NCBI GenBank assembly: GCA_003331065.1 | Contig: QENB01000011.1 | Location: 1 to 59,636 of the forward strand | DNA from: Candidatus Tokpelaia sp. JSC188 | Lineage (GTDB): Bacteria; Pseudomonadota; Alphaproteobacteria; Rhizobiales; Rhizobiaceae | Length of the DNA: 59,636 nucleotides | Direction: 5' to 3' | Shown here: one piece after another, positions 52,930 through 59,636 of the stretch | Position numbering within the stretch: the stretch's first letter is position 1 | Layout of the letters: each line of letters starts with the position of its first letter | Made by a program: the position numbers and the translations under genes | The notes under the pieces: model-generated | Databases searched by the model: none | What the model was told of the DNA's origin: nothing | The model's input: the letters and a program-made list of their open reading frames with translations, nothing else

Positions 52930-55656
52930 TTAGAGCATAGCTTTCAGTTTATAAAGTTCATCAAGTGCTTCTCGTGGGGACATGTTATCAGGATTAAGTG
53001 CATTGAGTATCTGTAGAATATCAGAAGCCGCAAATGGTACGCTTTTGGAAAATGGTCTTGTGATGTGGAAAAGCGGAGAATCGTCGATTAATTTATCTAC
53101 CTTGGAAGATATTTCTGTCCATTCCAATTGACGTAATACATCATGCGCACGGCTGATAACAGTCTCAGGGAGACCAGCAAGTTTCGCTACTTGCACTCCG
53201 TAAGAACGCTCAGTTACACCGCTGCACACTTCGTGTAGAAGTATTATCTCATTATTCCATTCCCGTACCTTCATTGTATAATTATGTAAACGCAGCATTT
53301 TTCCTGAAAGGGCAGTGAGTTCATGAAAATGGGTCGCAAAAATTGCTCGACAATGATTGACTTCATGCAGATATTCTACGGTAGCCCAGGCAATAGAAAG
53401 ACCATCAAATGTTGAAGTACCGCGCCCAATTTCGTCAAGGATAATAAATGAATGTTTATCTGCCTGATTCAGTATAGCGGCAGTTTCCACCATTTCCATC
53501 ATGAAGGTAGAGCGCCCGCGGGCAAGGTCGTCAGACGCACCAACGCGGCTAAACAGCCGATTTACTATACCGATATGCACTGATTCCGCGGGTACAAATG
53601 ATCCCATTTGCGTCATGATGGCAATTAGTGCATTTTGTCTAAGAAAGGTGGATTTCCCCCCCATATTGGGACCCGTTAATAACCAGATTTTGCTATACTT
53701 TTCGTTTTTTGTAGGTGAGAGAGTACAATCATTGGCAATAAAGGGATCAGCCATCTGCCGACGTAATGCCTGTTCCACAATTGGATGGCGTCCGCTAACA
53801 ATATTAAAAGCTAGACTGTTATCAATTTTGGGGCGGCAATAGTTCTGTTCTTGTGCTAAAACTGCTAGAGCGCTTGAGACATCAAGGACATAAAGCGCAA
53901 CAGCGGCGTTACGCAGTAAATCAGCAGCCACCGTTACTTCATGTGATAATTTGTCAAAAATTTCAAGTTCTATGACAAGCGCTCTTTCAGCGGCATTGGA
54001 AATACAACTCTCCATTTCCGCAAGTTCTACCGTCGTAAAGCGCACTGCATTTGCCATGGTTTGGCGATGTATAAAGTGCACTTTTTCCCCCGCTATTTGG
54101 GTTAGCGCTTGCGCCTGTGCTGCCGTTACTTCAATGAAGTAACCGAGCATATTGTTATGTTTAATTTTCAAAGTCTTAATATTTGTTTCATCAACGTAGC
54201 GAGTTTGTAGTGCTGCAATCAGTCGATGCGATTTATCTTTGATTGCACGCATTTCATCAAGTTCTTTATGATAACCAATCCGTACAAAGCCACCATCGCG
54301 TTTCAATAGTGGCAATTCATCAACCAGTGCTTTGGATAAATGTTCTAAAAGGATCCTAGGAAAATGACTAATTGCCTGTATTGCTTGTGTCAATTCGAGT
54401 GGTAGGAGTGTCTTTATAAAAAACTTGCTGATAATATGGCACGCTTCTAACCCTCGCAAAATAGCGGCAAAATCACGTGGGTTACCGCGTCCTACTGCAA
54501 GGCGCGATAACGCCCTTTGCATATCAGGAAGGTCTTTTAAGGTTAGTCGAATAGTTTCACAAAAACCCGACTCTCGTAAAAAAAATGCGACAGAGTCAAG
54601 ACGTTCATCAATAATATTTGCATCTGTAAGTGGTGCCACTAGTCGTTCGGCGAGCATGCGTGCGCCCCCAGCAGTTACAGTACGGTCAATAGCTTTTATT
54701 AGACTGCCGTCACGATTGCCTGAAAGGGTTCGTAACAACTCCAAATTGATACGTGTTGCAGGATCAATGACAAGCCTTGAACCATCTTCCTCGCGTTCAG
54801 GATGCATCAAGGGTGGTCGTTCGGAAATCTGGGTTTTTTCAACATAGGCAATAGCTCCGGCAATAGCAGAAAGTTCAGCTAGAGAAAAGGAAGCAAAGCC
54901 ATCTAGCGTGGCAACCTGATAATAACGTGCAATACGGCTTTCTGCCGTTGTAGTATCAAAAAAGCTGGCTGGCTGTGGTGTTACCATACAGCCGGTAATA
55001 TCAAAAATTGAACGTAATTGTTTATCGTAAAACACGATATCAGCAACAATCAGTTCCTGAGGATCAACTCGCATGATATCAGCAAGAAGCTGCTCGATGC
55101 TTGTGGATATCACACGAAATATTCCAGTTGAAATATCGATCCATGTAAGGCCAAACTTGGCATCCTCACTTGCTTTTGCATATCCGACGGACATTAGGTA
55201 ATTGGAGCGGATCGGATCAAGTAGCTTTTCTTCTGTAAGAGTGCCAGGGGTAACGATACGAACGACATCGCGTTGGACAACAGATTTTGCACCGCGCTTT
55301 TTTGCTTCTCCAGGATCTTCTATTTGTTCGCATACAGCAACGCGATAACCTGATGCGATAAGTTTTTGCAGATGGTCATCGGCTGCATAAACTGGCATGC
55401 CGCACATCGGAATATCTTGCCCCAAATGTTTACCACGTTTGGTTAGCGTAATACCAAGTATTCGTGCTGCCTCTATTGCATCATCAAAAAAAAGTTCGTA
55501 AAAATCTCCCATACGATAAAAAAGCAAACTTTCCGGGTTTTCGGCTTTAATTCGCATATATTGCTGCATCATTGGAGTTGATTGTTCAAGTGATATCGTA
55601 AATAATTTTTTTTGATGATGCTGATATGATTCTAGTTGAACATCGCATTGAGACAT
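52930..55656 (-). CDS. mutS: DNA mismatch repair protein MutS
   Basis: Recognises mismatches and starts repair with MutL. From the ATG at 55656 (GGAT 7 nt upstream) it has 908 residues. The N-terminal domain has the mismatch-binding [12 protein letters not shown] with Phe and Glu. The clamp and core domains show [13 protein letters not shown] and [14 protein letters not shown]. The ATPase domain has Walker [52 protein letters not shown] (Walker B) and FATHFHELT. The short C-terminal tail ends [16 protein letters not shown]. The mutL gene is not nearby. It is full length and intact. Confidence 0.97.
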   Translation of the reverse strand: MSQCDVQLESYQHHQKKLFTISLEQSTPMMQQYMRIKAENPESLLFYRMGDFYELFFDDAIEAARILGITLTKRGKHLGQDIPMCGMPVYAADDHLQKLIASGYRVAVCEQIEDPGEAKKRGAKSVVQRDVVRIVTPGTLTEEKLLDPIRSNYLMSVGYAKASEDAKFGLTWIDISTGIFRVISTSIEQLLADIMRVDPQELIVADIVFYDKQLRSIFDITGCMVTPQPASFFDTTTAESRIARYYQVATLDGFASFSLAELSAIAGAIAYVEKTQISERPPLMHPEREEDGSRLVIDPATRINLELLRTLSGNRDGSLIKAIDRTVTAGGARMLAERLVAPLTDANIIDERLDSVAFFLRESGFCETIRLTLKDLPDMQRALSRLAVGRGNPRDFAAILRGLEACHIISKFFIKTLLPLELTQAIQAISHFPRILLEHLSKALVDELPLLKRDGGFVRIGYHKELDEMRAIKDKSHRLIAALQTRYVDETNIKTLKIKHNNMLGYFIEVTAAQAQALTQIAGEKVHFIHRQTMANAVRFTTVELAEMESCISNAAERALVIELEIFDKLSHEVTVAADLLRNAAVALYVLDVSSALAVLAQEQNYCRPKIDNSLAFNIVSGRHPIVEQALRRQMADPFIANDCTLSPTKNEKYSKIWLLTGPNMGGKSTFLRQNALIAIMTQMGSFVPAESVHIGIVNRLFSRVGASDDLARGRSTFMMEMVETAAILNQADKHSFIILDEIGRGTSTFDGLSIAWATVEYLHEVNHCRAIFATHFHELTALSGKMLRLHNYTMKVREWNNEIILLHEVCSGVTERSYGVQVAKLAGLPETVISRAHDVLRQLEWTEISSKVDKLIDDSPLFHITRPFSKSVPFAASDILQILNALNPDNMSPREALDELYKLKAML

Positions 55657-56564
55657 TTTTTCATCCGTATTTGAATAATATTTCTGCTTCACCTCGGCTA
55701 TAACACAACGCTAAAAAATCATTTTAAATATGGAAAAGCAATCGCTATAAGTATTATAGCCGTAAATCTTAGATTAGCGGTTTTTATTTACATAACAAGA
55801 TTATTCAAGAATACCATTGAGGTATAAATTGCTGTCCAACTCAAGAGTTATTTATAATTCGATGGATATATAGTATTGGCTAGTAGCAGGTTTTTTTGGA
55901 TTCCATGTTGACTTAAATGCTATTTTTTGAGGAGTAATGTAATCTGTGGCTAATATGGCCTCAATATCGGTCAATAGAGGTTAGATCGCACTTTTTAAGT
56001 GTTCTATATTGTGCCATAGATGGCTTGGAGTGAGCTACTCTTTTTATTTTATCTTTAATCTTTCCAACATTGCCAGTATTGATTCAAAAGATGCCAAGCC
56101 AAAATGCTGAATTCTTCCTGACTAAAGTCAGCATGCGTGAAAACACGGAGACTTTCATTTTATAATGATCATTCATGGTTACCAGTAAGTTAAAGGATAT
56201 GATTTTAATACACTATACCTGATTAAACGTCTTATCAGAGAATACCTGTTTTTGTAGACTTAGAATTGGTTTGATATTTAAGGTCATATAGCTTTAGAGA
56301 TTTTGTTCTGTATGCTTGAATCATCAAACCATCAATTAATCATATTTAAAATTCGATCCTCCTTGCTCACCAGAAATCTATTGGCATTCATTTCTGAGCA
56401 TGCATAATTTTGCCATCGATAAGTTTTAGGCATGAAAGGTCTTATGGATAATTGGTGTTAAAATGAATGGTGTGAAACGGAGCACTACTTATCCGCATAA
56501 ATCCCTCATCAAACATAATACCCTGCTTATGAGATATTTCATACAATAAAGTCAAAGGGAAATC
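55657..56564. other. 908-bp spacer between emrB-like gene and mutS
   Basis: No gene found on either strand. A small CTGACT-AA-AGTCAG palindrome lies at about 56119-56132. In rhizobia mutS neighbours such as glnD would be expected near here; none is readable. The mutS promoter should lie in 55680-55780. Confidence 0.5.
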
Positions 56565-58142
56565 TTAGTGAAAATTTCTGGAATTCAGTACGTCTTGTGG
56601 TTTTTTAATAGTCAAGACAAGAATGGTCAAAACAGAGAAAAGAAATGTTAGTAAAAGAAATGCATCACTGAATGCCATGACTGTTGCCTGCTGAGATACT
56701 ATATTGGTGACAAACTGAAGAACCCTTAGATGAGAATCAACGTTTGGTAAATCAAAGCGAGATGATAACTGAAACATCATATTGCAGACCTCCGCTCGTC
56801 CCCAATGAATTGCTTCTGCGATACGTGCATAATGAAAATCAACGCGGTTCATGAGAACAGTATTGATCATAGTCAACCCTACGGCACCACCGAGATTACG
56901 CATTAGATTGAATAGGCTGGCTGCATTTTTAATGCATGATAGGGGTAATGTGCATAGAGCAATGTTGTTGATGGGCACCATGCAAAGCATAAGTGAAATA
57001 CCGCGAAGAATTTGTGCATAAAAAAGTTCCCAAAAATCCCACTCTACTGTCAATCCTGTAACGATCCATGTGCTTATTGCAAATCCGATGAAACCGCTTG
57101 CTATCATGAGTCGCAAATCTATGTGATTTGCAAGAAAACCAGCAAGAGGAGCAGATAGAAACATAGTGAACCCGGATATCAGCATCGTTTTACCAATCAT
57201 TAATGCATCATAATCTCGGATTCTGGAAAGATAGAGCGGATACATATATGTAAGGCCGTAAAGACCAATTCCCATAACAAAAGAAAATAAGGAGCCCATT
57301 GCAAAATTCAAATTAGAGAAGATTTTTAAATCGATAATTGGTTCTTTTAATGTAAATGCGCGCCAGAAAAAAACACTCGCCCCAACAAACATTAGAGTTG
57401 TAAAGAGACAAATTAGCTTATCATCCATCCATCCATTACGTGGCCCTTCTTCAAGAATATATTCAAGTGAACCTAAAAAAGTAGCCATGGAAATTAATCC
57501 CCACCAATCAAATTTTGCCATCAGTGAGGAATCACTTTTGTCAAAATTGATTAATTTCCATGCTGCAATGCTGATAATAATGCCTGGAGGCAAATTAACT
57601 AGAAAAAGCCAGTGCCAAGAAAAAACTTGGCTTAGATAGCCGCCAATTGTTGGTCCGATCGTCGGAGCTAATGTCGCAACGAGACCAATGAGTGATGATA
57701 CAATATTTCGTTTTGATGCAGGAAAGATAGTAAATGCTACAGCAAATACGCTCGGAATCATTCCTCCTCCAATAAATCCTTGTAATGCACGGGCAATAAT
57801 CATCCCTTCAATGGACGTAGCCGTTGCACAGAGTATGCTAGCAAATGTGAACCCTGCTGCTGAAATTGTAAAAAATACACGAGTCGACATTAGTCTAGTA
57901 AGAAAACCTGAAATGGGAATCATAATAACTTCAGCAATTAAATAAGATGTTTGTATCCATGAAATTTCATCCGGACTGGCATTAATACCAGCTTGAATTT
58001 CAGCAAGAGATGCCGAAACGATCTGGATATCGAGAATCGCCATAAACATCCCAAAAACCATAGCAGTAAAAGCCATAATATGATAAAAATTTACCGACTT
58101 CTCGCTAGATTCTCTAATTTTAGCGTTTACTGTATCTTGCAT
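56565..58142 (-). CDS. emrB: EmrB/QacA family MFS drug efflux transporter (DHA2)
   Basis: Proton-driven exporter with 14 predicted membrane helices, 525 residues. The first helices carry FMAILDIQIVSASLAEIQ (motif D1-like), SWIQTSYLIAEVIMIPISGFL, RALQGFIGGGMIPSVFAVAF and the GPTIGGYLSQVFSWHWLFLVN motif C region. These are DHA2 signatures. Its start codon directly abuts the emrA stop (58143), so both come from one transcript. With EmrA and an outer-membrane TolC not encoded here, it would expel hydrophobic compounds across both membranes. The exact substrate is unknown. Confidence 0.93.
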   Translation of the reverse strand: MQDTVNAKIRESSEKSVNFYHIMAFTAMVFGMFMAILDIQIVSASLAEIQAGINASPDEISWIQTSYLIAEVIMIPISGFLTRLMSTRVFFTISAAGFTFASILCATATSIEGMIIARALQGFIGGGMIPSVFAVAFTIFPASKRNIVSSLIGLVATLAPTIGPTIGGYLSQVFSWHWLFLVNLPPGIIISIAAWKLINFDKSDSSLMAKFDWWGLISMATFLGSLEYILEEGPRNGWMDDKLICLFTTLMFVGASVFFWRAFTLKEPIIDLKIFSNLNFAMGSLFSFVMGIGLYGLTYMYPLYLSRIRDYDALMIGKTMLISGFTMFLSAPLAGFLANHIDLRLMIASGFIGFAISTWIVTGLTVEWDFWELFYAQILRGISLMLCMVPINNIALCTLPLSCIKNAASLFNLMRNLGGAVGLTMINTVLMNRVDFHYARIAEAIHWGRAEVCNMMFQLSSRFDLPNVDSHLRVLQFVTNIVSQQATVMAFSDAFLLLTFLFSVLTILVLTIKKPQDVLNSRNFH

Positions 58143-59243
58143 TTATTTCTGACTAAATGAAATTGTGTTTGCTGGTTTTGTACGTGTATCTACACTGACA
58201 ACAACACTCATACCAGCGCGGATATAACCGGTTTCTAACGCAGCTGATGGAATTGAAATTCGGACTGGTATACGTCGTACGACTTTTGTGAAATTACCAG
58301 TTGCATTTTGTGGTGGTAATATCGAAAATACAGAACTAGAAGCAGGCGCAAGTGACAGAAGTCGCCCCAAATAGTGTTCATTTTTAATGCCGTCAATTGA
58401 AATACGCACAACTTCACCAGCATAGATATCAGCTATTTGTGTTTCTTTATAATTAGCATCAATGTAAAGTTTTTTAATAGGGACAATGGCTGCGAGCCCT
58501 TGTCCATTCGCAACAAAATCACCTTTTTTCCCGGAAAGATTAGCAATTACACCATCAAATGGTGCTCGTAATATTGTAAAATCAAGATCATGCTGCGCTT
58601 TGTCATAGAATAGTTGCAACAATAGAGTTTGACTCTCTATTTCAGCATATTGTGCTTCAAGTACAGCAATATTGGCTTTTGCAGCAACAAACTGTACTTC
58701 CGCGTGTGTAACGCTGGCGTTAGCCTGTGTGCTGACTGACTGTGCTTTATCTACTTCGGATTGTGGGAGAAAGTGATTCTTTTCGAGTTTTATTGCGCGA
58801 TTCAGTGTGAGATCTGCATTGATTTTTACTGCTAATGCTCCTTTTTTTAGGGCGTTAGCTTCATCTAGATTCGTTTGAGATGCCGCAATCTGGGCCTTAA
58901 TGCGATCAAGCGTAAGCTGTTGTGTGATAAGCCGTACTTTTGCTTCCTGAAGTGCTATCTGATAGTCGCTGTCATCTAAATAAAAAAGGACATCATTTTT
59001 TTTTACCATTTGGTTCGCTTTAATCGGCATAAACTTGATATAACCGCTTACTTTCGGTGCAATTGTGGCAATGTCACCTTGTACATAAGCGTCATTTGTA
59101 GTGACAAGAAATCTCCATTCAGTTAGCCAACGTAGAGCAGGATAACACAGGCCTAGCATGATGAAAAAAACTATGATGCATAAAACAACTTTCCTGCTCT
59201 CAATTGTTGTATACTTCAGTCTAAGTGAAAGTATTTTCTGCAT
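58143..59243 (-). CDS. emrA: EmrA/HlyD family membrane fusion protein
   Basis: Periplasmic adaptor of a three-part drug exporter, 366 residues. One N-terminal membrane helix (about residues 19-42) anchors it. A biotinyl-lipoyl-like half (TNDAYVQGDIATIAPKVSGY) precedes a long alpha-helical hairpin (about 90-210), the second lipoyl half (LDFTILRAPFDGVIANLSGKKGDFV), and the beta-barrel domain ending AALETGYIRAGMSVVVSVDT. No TetR or MarR regulator is next to it within the window. emrB follows with no gap. Confidence 0.93.
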   Translation of the reverse strand: MQKILSLRLKYTTIESRKVVLCIIVFFIMLGLCYPALRWLTEWRFLVTTNDAYVQGDIATIAPKVSGYIKFMPIKANQMVKKNDVLFYLDDSDYQIALQEAKVRLITQQLTLDRIKAQIAASQTNLDEANALKKGALAVKINADLTLNRAIKLEKNHFLPQSEVDKAQSVSTQANASVTHAEVQFVAAKANIAVLEAQYAEIESQTLLLQLFYDKAQHDLDFTILRAPFDGVIANLSGKKGDFVANGQGLAAIVPIKKLYIDANYKETQIADIYAGEVVRISIDGIKNEHYLGRLLSLAPASSSVFSILPPQNATGNFTKVVRRIPVRISIPSAALETGYIRAGMSVVVSVDTRTKPANTISFSQK

Positions 59244-59636
59244 GGGAAGCCACTTCAGATAAGTTTGATTTAAGAAGATGGTTCATTCAAAATTCATTAA
59301 ACATAATGAGATTATTTTAAAATATGAATCGAGGGCGCAAGAATACATGGATTTAGGCGACTTGTATATCAGCGACTCTATTTTGAAGCAGATTAATAGC
59401 TATCTAGCAGCTTTTTGTCATTATAATAATGATTTAATTCCAATTGACTAGTTTGTGATATTCTTAACGGATAATCTAGTGGCAAAATTATCTTGACAAT
59501 CATTAAATATCTTCGAAGGTAGGGTATTATTTTTGAGATTTTTTTTAAAGATTCGATTAATATTGTTGACATATTGGAAATGGAAATTCTATATAACGGG
59601 ATGGTAGGAGGCGCGGCGCTGGATGTGGTGCTGTGT
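59244..59636. other. Upstream spacer of emrAB and edge of the window
   Basis: AT-rich region upstream of emrA with no gene on either strand. Its last 70 bp contain a plus-strand promoter-like site and a GC-rich tail that continues past the window. No clear operator palindrome for a local regulator of emrAB can be picked out. Confidence 0.5.
59566..59595 (+). promoter_or_regulatory. Strong sigma-70-like promoter at the window edge
   Basis: TTGACA (59566-59571) and TATATA (59590-59595) are separated by 18 bp. The sequence then turns GC-rich within a few bases (AGGAGGCGCGGCGCTGG). Such a strong promoter ahead of a GC-rich start suggests a stable RNA or a small gene beyond the window. An ATG at 59601 cannot be judged because the window ends. 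Confidence 0.5.

Overview
The window looks like a chromosomal segment of an AT-rich (about 40% G+C by eye) alphaproteobacterium of the Hyphomicrobiales (Rhizobiales), closest in style to Bartonellaceae. The pointers are the ubiE-ubiB, hemW-rdgB-rph, kdsB-pheA, trpFBA-accD-folC and pstSCAB-phoU blocks in rhizobial form, an NrnC-type nanoRNase, and an Omp25/Omp31-type surface porin. About 20% of the window is non-coding, in long AT-rich spacers. These spacers fall where related genomes, as I remember them, carry further genes (rsmB, pyrF, trxA, holA, coaBC, hrcA). That pattern suggests genome reduction. The tryptophan genes argue against a classic blood-borne Bartonella and fit an insect-associated relative better, but this is inference only. 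I see no tRNA, rRNA, insertion sequence, prophage or CRISPR array.

Layout. 1-5.3 kb: SDHAF4-like protein (-), htpX, heparinase II/III-like protein, purH. 5.7-10.8 kb: trpF-trpB-trpA, then accD-folC. 10.8-11.2 kb: a spacer with a C9 run, a TATAAT box and a strong hairpin, which is a candidate small RNA. 11.2-16.9 kb: leuS-lptE (-), the YggS PLP protein, rpmB (-), SURF1. 17.2-27.3 kb, all minus: ubiE-ubiB, argB, an XRE/DUF2083 regulator, an NDUFA9-like protein, rph-rdgB-hemW. 28.2-32.2 kb: grpE, then kdsB-pheA (-) and a MoeB/ThiF-like E1 (-). 32.3-38.8 kb: gshB directly abutting pstS, then pstC-pstA-pstB-phoU. 39.1-44.1 kb: M29 aminopeptidase, M20 dipeptidase, nrnC, outer membrane protein with a clear terminator. 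44.5-50.9 kb: ileS, bluB, ilvD. 51.1-59.2 kb, minus: gdhA, mutS and an emrA-emrB efflux pair. The window ends with a promoter-like sequence reading into a GC-rich stretch.

How the genes work together. Most are housekeeping functions: protein synthesis (leuS, ileS, rpmB), ubiquinone and respiration (ubiE, ubiB, SURF1, NDUFA9-like, SDHAF4-like), envelope building (lptE, kdsB, accD), amino acids (trp, arg, ilv, Phe, Glu), nucleotide and DNA maintenance (purH, rdgB, mutS), RNA turnover (rph, nrnC), phosphate uptake (pst-phoU) and glutathione synthesis.

I found no convincing new multi-gene system. The best leads are the candidate small RNA after folC, the missing hrcA in front of grpE, an AccD whose zinc-ribbon cysteines are all gone, and a bluB gene with no cobalamin neighbours.
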